Shown here one piece after another: positions 48,332 to 60,435 of a stretch of DNA of 64,000 nucleotides. Position 1 is the first letter of the stretch. Each line of letters starts with the position of its first letter. Source of the DNA: Paragyromitra xinjiangensis (lineage: Eukaryota; Ascomycota; Pezizomycetes; Pezizales; Discinaceae); the NCBI GenBank assembly GCA_038503065.1, contig JBCAMK010000007.1, positions 248,001 to 312,000 of the forward strand, read 5' to 3'. The notes under the pieces are model-generated. The model saw nothing but the letters and a program-made list of their open reading frames with translations, was not told the DNA's origin and did no database searches. Position numbers and translations under genes: made by a program.

Positions 48332-49655
48332 CTATGATAGCGGCCCATCCCAAGCCTCTCGCTTCAATTTCACAAGTGCCGCTTGCTTGTGTGGGAAGGC
48401 GAACTCCTTCTCTTTGTAAAATCCCGCTTGGATAAGGTATTTTATAAACCTTGCATGATTGGCGGTTAGCTGCAGTGCATCTTTAATTGTTGAAGATGTG
48501 CTCGCACGACCAATTCCCTTTTGCGATCACCCGCGAGCGTAATGGGGTTTAAAAGGATAAATAGGGAACGGGGTTACACTTACTTCTCATTATCGACCCT
48601 CGGTTCTAGCATAACCGTCTGGGTCCTTGGATCATCCAGGAACATATCTATCAGTGTCAGTAATCGGTACTCATCAAAATTATCACCAAAACCACCAAAG
48701 TATTCCCTAAACCAAAGACAAACTCACAATGAACCAAGCTCGAAATCCACACCCCGACCCTGTGTGGCCCCCTAAACTTCTGCTCGCCAACCAAGCAATG
48801 TACACCCCTATCCCAGTTATCACAATCCGTCACAAATTTCCCAAGCGCATCTTCCTTAACCCAATACACCTCGAAATATCCAAATGGCTGGCCGTCCCAA
48901 GAGCCTATGACCGGATAGCAATGCTGGTTTTCCAATCCCTTCTTCAAAAATCCCCTCGTCTTTTCCACATCTCCACCGTCCTCACCCCAGAATTCAGCAA
49001 CCCTGGGGTCATTCATCCACCGGTGCACCAGCTCTGCGTCATTCTCCGCGTTAACTAACCGGAATGTCAAGAATTGCTCCAACGACGGTATCCAGCGCGT
49101 ATAAACATCTCCTGCTGCACAAGGGCGCGGGCGAACAGGATGTCGAATCCCATTCGTTATTGCATACTCCGCTGGTTTCGGGAACTTGGGTGGCTTCCCA
49201 TCTGCTGAACCCAGAAACGGTTCTGGTGGGACTTGCCAGAACGACGAGCGTACCGCGTAGCACTCTAGAGAAGCGGTAGGAGAAGATGATGAGAATGATA
49301 TCAATCCAGCTGCTGCTGCTGCTTCGAGATTCTCAATATTAGAGAAACTTCCTTGGGTTGCATCAATGTAGACCTTCCATGATCCACGCGGGCTGCCACT
49401 TTTCCCAGGGATTAGGGCTGGTGAAGGTGCAGGGAGTTGGAAGTACCAGTACAGCGTTTCCCAGAGCCGAGAGACCGTTGTGGATACAGAAATCGTGTCA
49501 CCTTGGGTGAGGGTGATTTTGTCCAAATTCAGGTGAGGAAAGCCCTCAGTGATGTTTATGGTCCATTTTTCTCTACTCGAGAAATTGACTACGGATTCAT
49601 CGACATCGACAGATAGCCTGGATTTGTCTGGCAAACGGAAAGTTTGGCGAAACAT
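48332..49655 (-). CDS. GNAT acyltransferase of the siderophore-biosynthesis type (SidF/SidL-like)
   Basis: Predicted N5-hydroxyornithine acyl- or acetyl-CoA transferase of the IucB/RhbD/MbtK-type family, which in fungi makes hydroxamate siderophores. Exons 49655-48728, 48647-48584 and 48449-48332 join in frame to 369 aa. Signatures: FRLVNAENDAELVHRWMNDP, RVAEFWGEDGGDVEKT, YPVIGSWDGQPFGYFEVYWV, WDRGVHCLVGEQKFRGPHRV, then after the first intron MFLDDPRTQTVMLEPRVDNE and after the second FIKYLIQAGFYKEKEFAFPH. The N-terminal 150 residues are a variable fungal domain. No NRPS, ornithine monooxygenase or siderophore transporter is adjacent, so it stands outside a cluster here. Choice between SidF-like (anhydromevalonyl, often peroxisomal) and SidL-like (acetyl) is not possible; no clear C-terminal peroxisomal signal is seen (ends GPLS). 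The start is the first ATG in frame; an upstream exon is not excluded. Confidence 0.85.
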
Positions 49656-50747
49656 GATATTGGTTATTTGGGCGGCGATCACCACCAACGCAAACGCGGT
49701 ATATCTGGCACACGGGATAGTATTAGTGGACGTATTTCCCTAGATATGGTTTGAGGTAAGGGCCTACTCGAATTTCTACTCCGGAGCGAACCTCGCAAAA
49801 GGAATCTAATTCCTCAAATCTTCCCTCTACAACCAACCTATCGATACACGTAATCTGAGAAAGAAAAGAAAAAACTCAACAGCAGTAGTGGGGTCAAATG
49901 CGGGGTATTTAACGACCTTGCCCTACTTGAGTAGAGCAATTCAGTCCAGGATGCTACAGAACACTAAGACAAAAATATTAAACGAAACCAAACCGTTTAG
50001 AACGGAATCTCATCGCATCATTTACAGGTCTACGATATCATTACCACCTTCACCAATTCTAGTTTATCTCATCGTATCAGATGATCTTTTCTCTTGGGCA
50101 TTTTCTGCCATATGATCTGATATTCCGCTATTGGGAAGGTTCGTCCGAGCTTATCTCCTTATCCTTGAAAAGCCCCCGCAGCCCCCGCAGCCCCCGCAGC
50201 TGCGACCCCCACAATGGTCCCGATCGGAGAATCGCAAGACTAACTGGCTTTTGTTAGCATTTGTCACTTGTGCAACAAAAGCATTGGTGCTCCTTTCAAA
50301 TGCATAATTGATGGAAAACGTGGTCGTTGCCACAAAGTGGATCAGGCCCACGGTCACAGACAGTTCGATTGCAGCTGTAAATCGGAACTGTCAGACTACT
50401 AGATCCACCAATAGTATGCTTTATGTCCTGGCAATCGGTTCTCAGCAGTGCAGCATGAGGATGTGTTGTCAACTCTCTACGACTTAACCTTGCAGCTACC
50501 TACATGGAGCTTGATTGTTGTGATCGAGGGGGAGATCGAGCGAAAATTTCACGAAGGAACCAAAAATTGATGATCAAAGCTCGTAAGCTCTGCTTTATTC
50601 GCTACTAAACATGCCACAGGAAGAAAAAACAGAAACAGCCCAAACACCGACCAAAGACCTATCCTAAGCCAACATAACTATTATACGAAATGTGAATATG
50701 AAAACATTTCCCATAGTCACATCCTACAAGTAACATCCGTACTTGAT
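49656..50747. other. Intergenic region
   Basis: About 1.1 kb with no conserved gene. Contains a short tandem array of an 8-9-bp CCCCCGCAG unit at about 50166-50200. The part next to 50748 is the 3' flank of polyubiquitin. Confidence 0.5.
50166..50200. repeat. Short tandem CCCCCGCAG array
   Basis: Four near-perfect direct copies of a 9-bp unit. It could be a microsatellite-like expansion. It is not in a supported coding frame. Confidence 0.6.
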
Positions 50748-52028
<1,281 letters not shown>

Positions 52029-52140
52029 GGCTGTGATTTGTGATGAGGTTCTTGAGATTGATGGAGGTGATGAGGTTGATTAAGGCGATTTCGTGGAGAA
52101 GATGAGAGGGAAGATGTGTGATGTGGAAGAGAGACGAAGA
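52029..52140 (-). promoter_or_regulatory. Pyrimidine/CATCACC-rich leader of polyubiquitin
   Basis: Upstream of the ATG the sense strand is almost pure C/T/A with repeated CATCACC, CTCATC and TCTTCC motifs and ends ATCACAGCCATG. This is the CT-rich leader typical of strongly expressed fungal genes. No in-frame upstream ATG was noted in it. Confidence 0.5.
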
Positions 52141-55100
52141 GGAAGAGGGGAAAGTGGTTTTTAAGAGTGTGAAGGCGGAGGCTTAGCAGGGGGGAATCTC
52201 GGCTCGAAGCCTCTGGCTCATTTGCTGTGTCATATCTAGTGGCTACATAAGCTGCGCATAACAGGATTAAGAAACAAACAGAATGACCCCGAACAAGCGA
52301 GGCGCAACCAGGTCTTGCCACTTGCGTAGCAAGCAAGCAAAAAAAGTTGAAAGTTCACAAAACTGACAAATTACGTTTGCGAACTCGCCTCTTCCGAGGC
52401 GCGGTTCACGGAGCTCTCCAGCCTTGAAGCCCAGCTTCCGTTTGGTGGTTACACGTACCCAGATACTCGGCATTCTGAAGAATTCTCCTCAGTATTTCAA
52501 TTATTTGTTACGTGTATGATACACGTATTGTAAGAAACGACGCCTTGATGCCGATGCACCTTGGTTCCATCCTAACTCAGTGTTCCAGAACTCGGTACGA
52601 GCTTATCAGTATTCTTCCCCGCCTCAGCCACATAAGTTACCCCATACAAGTACGCGCCGCGTGTTGGTTCCACTTGCCTATTTTGCGACTAACGCATCTT
52701 CAAGCATTCTCGGTTGGCGGCTTCTCTGCACCCAGACGTCATCTACAATTCCACATCTAGCCTTGGAGCCTCTGCGCATTTCAGCCGTAACCAAAGAACA
52801 CTGTCAATTCAGGGCACGCGATGACGCTTTTGATTATAGTGCCTGAAGTACTTTTTTTGTTATTGATAGCACAAGCAAATTATGACGTTGAATTTAGAAG
52901 CGGGGTCTCTTTCATCGTTCCCCACCATTAAACTAGAAGCCCGAAGACTATTCTGGGTCCTCGGACCGAGTTTTTACAAGGAAAAACAAATGTACAGGAA
53001 AAATATTGTAGGATATTGAGAGTTCACTAATACCCTTAAGGGAATCCGAAACCCACATGGTAAAAACGATTGGCCTCAAAGGAGGGGGTGAATTCGCTGT
53101 CACCGTCGCTGACGATAGAGAGTATGTCCCACTTGTACACGACGAGCTTCGAACACCTGGTCGATACATACATCAACAAATCACTTGAAGCCAAATCATT
53201 CTTGACCGCGTATAGAGACCTCATTCGCCTTTGGTTTCTCCAGGCGGTATCGGTCGGATTGACGACCCGTCGACTTTTGTCTGCAGGTGTACATCAATTA
53301 AACAGTTCGTAATTATCTATATTATTGAAAAAACAAACATCTGCGGTCCTACTCCGCACTCGGGGTCAAGTCTTTTTCGTTCTGTTGAATCTCTGAAGTA
53401 GTAAGGAACTTGGTTCTGAGACTGCCCTTACTTCTCCGGATTTGAGGAGCAATACCAACAAACATGGACATACCAATACCCTCTTTCGGGCCAGTGTATA
53501 GAACTAACCCAAAGCTTCAGCTTCTCGTTGTCTACTAACTTCGGTAAGCCTTATATCCTAGATACTCTGGTAACCATATTACTCTCCTCACCTACGGTAG
53601 ATATATTCACTTGAATAGCTCTTGAAGAGCTATACAGAAGTTAGGATCTAATGAGACCAAGAAGGTTTTAGCGAAGAAAGCTGGTATATGGGGCGTTTAG
53701 GAGCTTCATGGTCCCGAACCTCGTCAGACCCAAGCAGGGAATACCTCTTCATGGCAACTGAGTGCCAGTTCCTGGAACAAGAGATGTTTATTTTGGCTCT
53801 AAGATACTATTTAACCATAAGGTATGTACAAATTAGACCGATGATAATTCTCGACATATGGAACTGAAAAATGCTGATTTGGCGCGTAGAACCTATTACT
53901 GACACGAAATATAGAAATTTCTCTTGCGATTGCTTTTAAAGCAGCAGACAACATTCAGGTAAGCGTTTCTTCTAGTAGCATCACCTCTTCATAAATGATA
54001 GTTAGTTTCTAAGGTTGACAAGAGATCCTCTCCAACAGCTCCCAGAACCCGAAACTTAATGCCAAGGTGCTGCTGCGGGCTGATAAAAATCACCTTCTAT
54101 ATCCATAGGTTTTTGTGACTCTTAAATTGTTCCGGGTACAGCCAAAATTTCCAGTAGAATGGATAGTTTACTTACGAGTCCAAGACAAGCAGATCAGTCA
54201 GGACGGCTCGTCCTCTGCTCCCGCAGGCAAAATTTTCGTTTGTAAGCCTATCAAAGGTTACCGCAGCTGCAAGCTCTTTCCTTAAGGAGGTGATCGTGGT
54301 CATGCTCCGAATACAATTTGCAACAGGACCTCTTAGAATCAGCATCCTATCTGTGGATGTATGTTCCTTCGGCTTGTATTCAAGGTTTGAAGTTTCTTTT
54401 CACGTTTTCTGTGCCACAACCGGAATCGGTGCCGATCCCGGTTGGTTGACAGTTCCTTTTTTGGTACTACTTGAGTACATTAAACTGCGCTGCGAGTATC
54501 TAATATGTACTGAATTTGTTGCCAGGCGGTTATTGATGTAATCTTGCAGCATTGCGCGGGATACAATTTATATCACGTGACTCTCTCAGTCTAAACGAGT
54601 GCCTCTGGTTCTGGTCCAGGGTAAGTGGGGTCGACGTCGGGTCCTCGTGATTGGCCTCATATTCTCCTCTTTTCTGCATGAAAAGCTTCAGGTAGAATCG
54701 TCAGATTTTCGGAAATTGACCGAACAGATACTGCTCTTGATCCAGTCATTAATCCACATCTCGATATCAGGCACGAAAGGGCACTGCCATCCAACAACCG
54801 AATTCCGGGAATATCTGCAGCATAATTTAGCAGTCTTGCCTCCCATTATCTTGGGACGGCGAGAGGGGAAGCTATTCGATAACGAGACTATCCCACAGTA
54901 ATATTTGTCGTTTTTGAGTTCTCAGTACAACAATCTAGCTCCTCCTTGTCAACTTGCTTTTGACGAAGAGACTGGCGGGTACGAAGATTCAACGGAATGG
55001 AAGATCGGAAGCGGTCAACAGGAACTAGCATACTTATTGAAGGTTGTTCCGTTTCGTCTACGGGAAATTATTCACTATAGCTTCAAAACCCGAACGTCGC

Positions 55101-57768
55101 TAGAAGGGGAGATGATAGGAGATACTGACCGACAAATGATTTTTCCCTTTTCGGTTTGAGGATTTCCCCCAATATCTTGAACTAAGAAGGTAGCAGGCAC
55201 CCTTAACAGCATTCAGTGAATCAAGAATATATAAAATTCCTTCCTTGGTTTTTTTTTAGATCACATAAAGTTGGAGGAGTACAGGAGAGCAAAGCGACTC
55301 TAATCTCGAAAGAATACCAAATTCTAGTTCGGTACGATAACTATGTCCCTTTTCGATATTCCATGGGCATTCGGTCACGCCTAATACGGCCTATCATAGT
55401 GATCATCAACGAACGTCAGATATAGTCAACATAGAGGTAACCAAGACCTACACCTCAGACGCATCACAGAGAAGAGGGTTATCAGCCCAAAGGGTCTTCG
55501 TTGGTAAAGAGGCAAGAAAGCTATTCGAGGGACCGCAGTGTTGCTAAGACGGGGCTGCAAGATGAGAATTAAGCTAGGAAGTAGGTCTGCCTTCCTCTCT
55601 TTGGCCCGTTGACGCGGGTACTGTGGATTCAAAGAATAGCAACAAAACATGGGAGAGGATGGGGTTGTAGGTAGTGGCTTACGGTGCTCAGGTTTTGTGA
55701 GCTTTCTTGAGTTTTGGTCAGGCTTCGAAACGGCACAGTAGCTTCGAAGTTTTCTCCAAATTTCAAAAGCAACCGCAATCTAATAAGAGCTGATCGAAAC
55801 AACTAAATGCGATAGGCCATTGTTGACCATATCTTGGACCTCCCCATCACTCTTGGACGAAACTTTAGAGAACAGCTTGGCCGAGCAAAAAGCAATTACC
55901 CCAGTTGTTCGTTATACCAACCAACTTCCGCAGATCATGACTAGTTTTGCTTTAGCCCAACTAGAAATACGCATCAAGCATTAAGCCCGGAGAGAGCTTA
56001 AAGGAAAAGCTATAGCTTAATGAGGCTAGTGACCTTATGATGCTTGGGAAATTTCTACAACATCAAATCACCTTTATTGTCATGCAGCGCCATCCTCCGA
56101 AATAAACTTCTTGCATATGGATGACAATAAACTACTAAACAATTACTACTTTCTCCTATGTTTATCTATTTTCAACTACAACGGCGCCGAAGCTTCTGGG
56201 CAGGATGGATAATCAGTTTCCTCTAAGACGATTCATACCCTTAAATATAATACCCATTAGGACAGTCAGCTAAGCCCCTTCAGTAAAACGGCTAGTCGTG
56301 TGCTTGAATACTACTTCACCCATCCTCCATCATCATTGATAGTCAGTTTCGAGGTATGTCTCCTTATTCAGACCTGACAGCTGTTACACTCCAGGCTCTT
56401 TGCCCAACTCAAGACTAGATATTCCTAAATATGTCTTCTAGGCATGAATGTGGATTGAATGAGGTAGTATCAGGTAATGTTTGTAAAACGCCCCATCTTA
56501 GCACGCTAGCCGTACTGGAGCCACGTCAGTAACCTTTCTTATCCATGAGCTGAACAAATATGTAGGCACTGTACGTAAACTTTCGTATCTTTATCAGACA
56601 GCGGTTTTGATCTCCCGGACTCTTTCTTACCATGCATAGTGCAAATTAATGGGATTGGCGCGATCTAACAGCATACTCACGAAGGCTAACCCGGCAACGA
56701 CAATGACTTTAAGAAAAGAGTGAAGAAAAATGAGGGGGAGAATGTGGCAAGTTTTTATGACTCGGCTTTATGGATGTGTGCCTGCCCCACTACTATGCCT
56801 AGTTTGTGTGCGAACACCATACTGATACAGTGTGGTGTAGTGAAACATCATTCCCGCCATTACGGTAGCCCTACAAGCCTGATGATATCCTACGGTATAT
56901 ACCCCTTCGGGAACTTGGCGCAGGAAAAATTCACCTGAAGGAGACGTAAGTCACGGCTTCATTATATCGGTTGTAGGTTTAGCATCGGGTTTGTAGCGTT
57001 TGGAACCGTGTGGGTACGTACAAGCTTAGCTATCCTAAACTCACCTCGGCATCGTTGCAACTTGAAGTAAGTATCGGTGCGTTAAGAATTCCTGGAACAT
57101 AAAAATGTACAAACCCGATAATCAGTTCTAGGACATATCTATTCATATTAAAAAAATATGTTTGTCGGCAGGCAAATTCGAGACCAATTCATTTGACATA
57201 CCTACCGATCATCAACAACTCATCGCACACAACTTCTCAGCCATTCACACGTGTCGGTCATTTTCACAACTGGTTCCCACCCCTCCAAAATACATGTACC
57301 TCCGAGTGCAAGTATCTTTACAACTGATTCGCCCTTGCGACACGAAATTTCTCCATACCTGTCATACCCAACCGTTTCTTCCGACGAATAGCCGAAATGT
57401 AGTGGAGGAGAGTCTGGAGACCTTTGAAAATACATGAACAAGCGGGCAACACTGCGAGAATTCTCCGGACGCCAAGATCGGGTGCCGTCTACCTATACCT
57501 GCAGGAGAGCCCATCAATAATTGATCCATTCTGGCGGGTTTGGGGGGCTAGAGTTGAGGCTATTCGGGGGTAGCTAATTGTTCCGGAAGCTCAACCACGA
57601 TGCGGTATCCCAACCGAGATCCCGACGCTGTCGTTTGGTGATTGGTTGATCGCATGTTCTGAATAAATTCCGACATCCTCTTCTTCGGAACCCTTAGAAA
57701 ATCACCAGAACTACGTAAACCTAATGCACAGAGACTTTGAGCCCTATCAATGAATACTAGTCAGTGGG
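52141..57768. other. Long gene-poor tract with decayed reading frames
   Basis: About 5.6 kb. No intact conserved gene. A single plus-strand frame is unusually open from 54290 to 55159 with only a few stops (one TAA at 54899), and may be an old gene; the peptide (for example EDSTEWKIGSGQQELAYLL) matches no family I know. A minus-strand frame at 53036-53224 also looks protein-like. Contains one TACATGTA (57291). Confidence 0.45.
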
Positions 57769-58486
57769 ATGCCTTCCTATGGCTTTCTCTGCATTTACAT
57801 CACAGCTCTACTGGTTGAATGGTTAATGAATGTCTTCAACTATCGATATCTAGTGCCAGAAGGGTATTGGACCGGACCGAGAGTCCTCTTAAAATTATGC
57901 ATCCGAAACTTATGCTACGATAACTTAAGTCCCATCCTTCGACTTTCTCCTCAGTTTGATATTAATGCAGCTTCTCAGGCGGTACAGCTAGTTCTTACAT
58001 TCACTTACGTCACTAGACACCCTGACGGCTGCTTGCATAGAGTTAAAGTTGATACTATGGTCCGATTGCTATCATTATCGTGTTATCTCATATCCCTCAA
58101 CATGAAAGACAGAATAGCGCGAAAGACCATGGGATCACATGCATGGAATCCTCTCTTATTTCCTGGGTCCGCTGAAGAGCGTCGATTGTCTTGGGTACTC
58201 CCTCTTGCACAATGTGCCAGTATCATGCAGCTTATCCGGAAGTATCTGTCTATCGGCTCTCCCAGGCCGTTGGTCGAGTATGTATGTGCACACTCCTTTC
58301 ATTGATGCTGCAACTACCCTTCTTTCATCTAGCTGGGATAAAGCTGCGGGGTGTCACGGGTGCCGTTCACTATTTGATAGGGTTAAATCTCACGTGTACA
58401 TTGACCCCACCTCTTTCCCACTAGGAATGAATACTATAGGTTTTATCAGAGATTTAGGAATCGACGACCCACTTGACAATCAGTAG
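57769..58486 (+). CDS. Possible spliced hypothetical protein (220 aa)
   Basis: Unrecognised. An ATG at 57769 opens a 178-codon frame. A GTATGT donor at 58278 and a pyrimidine-rich TCTAG acceptor at 58332 bound a 55-nt intron; the join keeps phase and adds 51 residues to a stop at 58484-58486 for 220 aa. The N-terminus is hydrophobic (GFLCIYITALLVEWLMNVFN), and a Cys pair appears in WDKAAGCHGCRSLF. There is no family motif. A frame of 178 codons could arise by chance about once in a window this size, so the good intron is the main support. It could also be a fossil. Confidence 0.35.
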
Positions 58487-59971
58487 TCCAGACGATGAAG
58501 CACTGGTTTGATTCAAAAATATCCGAAGTAGTCATTGCTTCTGTTAGGAGTGTTTAAATTGTGTCTTGATCCTTCCTACCTTCGTCCCTAAAAACAACTA
58601 TATACAATATATAGTGGGTACTATTCCCCGCAGAAACTGAAATTAATCAGAACATCGTGGCACAAAAGCAAGCCAGTCTAGGTAGAAAGACTTAAGCGCA
58701 CTGGTAGTTTCGGGATTTTGGCGACTTTCGGAAGATGCGTGTCGAGATACGCTCTTTTTAATCTATCACCCTGCAGTTTAAATGCTGAGAGTTGCACCAA
58801 CCATCGGAGGAATACTAAGTTATGTGCATGGTGACAAAGTCTGCATACTCAAGTATTAAACAACTGATAGCCAGGGGTTAGACCTCTACCCGTCGCTTCG
58901 ATCCGTGAGGAAGGGATTTGCATCACCGTTGCTAACAGATTTCAATGAAGTCCAGGAATCCAATCTCGCATACAATTGCATAATTAGGATTTTTCTGACT
59001 AGGCACAGTCTCCAACTGGCCAAAAATAGGGACCCCGGTATAACTGATTTACAACTTAGGCCCGGATCCATGAGTTTTTTGTTCGATCTCTACGTTATTT
59101 TCATACAGCATGGGGTGCAGTCACGACAAGGAACCTCGACACGTTTCATTTTTCGATATGATCCAAAGCCCAGATGTCATGAAATCTTTAATGCCAACAT
59201 GTTCCTGACTTCACCTAGAGTCAGCAATTGATTGGCTAAACTGAAATGTGTGGTTTCACGGGATAACAAGACTTCTGCAGCTGCCTAGCGAAAAGCGGGG
59301 TGAGCCGAACTCAGAAGTCGTCGCATAGTTTTGAACCGGTTTCCCGGATCCATCAACATCCGTCATTTGTTTATCGGAAGATATCTACTGCTTGGGAAGA
59401 CGTATGGTTGTCTATCGAAGCGTCATAGGGAACACCAGATTATTTGGAAGACCATATTGCTGGACTTTGAACACTGGGCAGAAGCGATCATGTGGGGTAC
59501 CTATTACCTGATAGGCACTTGGCTTAACCCTGGATTCTTAGAGATTTAAGGTTGGGGATTTGTTGCGTCCGAGTTCTTTGTTCTTGAGTTTGACATCTCA
59601 AGTCTAAACCATTTGTCTTGAATCGAAGCTCCAGCAGCTAATCTTTGAGTGAAAGCGAAACTCAGAACAACTCAGTAAAACCTTTCTGATCGCCGATTGT
59701 CCTCTTTATTTCTCCATCGTGAGTCTTTTTGGCTTGACACGAGTGCAACACGTCTCTCTTGCTGCGGCGAATAGCTTCTGCAAACCGTGTGCGGCACTGA
59801 AACAGAGGCATTTTTCTTTCTAAGTAGTCCGAAGCAAGTGCAAGTCCAGAGACTTTGGTCTGTCCACATAAGAAAGCTATTCACCTGGTCTGTGCCTGTG
59901 TCCTGTGTTGTCTGAATATCAACGTGGTGAAAATACACAAATTTGTGATATTTATCAATATTAAAGACGGG
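58487..59971. other. Gene-poor tract
   Basis: About 1.5 kb. Plus-strand frames at 58905-59231 and 59331-59549 are moderately long but show no motif. The 3' part is the likely promoter of the dsRBD gene. Confidence 0.4.
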
Positions 59972-60435
59972 ATGGCGGTTTCACACACGAGAACATATTG
60001 GCAGTCGCATCTGCAAGGTGGGCTTCATCTTGCATCTTTTCTTAAAATCTGAATTATTATTCGGGTGTTCTCCCACATCCCCCTAGTCATTTTGACTGAT
60101 CTCCCGAGTTTACATGCAATTTGAATAAGCTATGCTCACATGCTTGCGGTCATACAGAACTATGCGCTACAAAGCGCCTCCCGAGTCCAATTTACGAAGT
60201 CTTCGAACATAGCGGCGGGAGCATACCCATGGCCCCCAGTCCTAGCAGTATGAGTGCTGCAGGTGGCAGCGGAAATGCGTCGGCACTACCGTCACACTTC
60301 GGTCAATCCTGGTACTCCTGCGTTGTTAGTGTAGGGGGCAGAGATTATGAAACTAGCTATGTGTACAAGGCCGAGGAGAATGCGAAAGAGAAAGCGGCGA
60401 AAAAGGCGTACGAGGCTCTAAACAGTGCTGCCTAA
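59972..60435 (+). CDS. Double-stranded RNA-binding domain protein, first domain
   Basis: Exons 59972-60017 and 60158-60435 (140-nt intron) join in frame to 107 aa carrying a dsRBD: helix 1 YWQSHLQELCATKRLPSPIY, an inserted Ser/Gly/Ala-rich loop, the beta strands WYSCVVSVGGRDYETSYVYK and helix 2 AEENAKEKAAKKAYEAL. The join recreates the Glu of helix 1, strong support for the splice. The frame ends in TAA at 60433-60435 just after helix 2. In related fungal proteins a second dsRBD follows on the same chain; here its best match begins at 63361. Alternative splicing at the weak donor after AACA (60425) would keep phase with that exon. It probably binds structured or dsRNA; a link to RNA silencing is inference. 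Confidence 0.7.

Noticed and set aside
52470..52500. Possible heat-shock element (TTC..GAA..TTC) upstream of polyubiquitin
   Set aside because: Spacing does not meet the consensus and it lies about 450 bp from the start codon.
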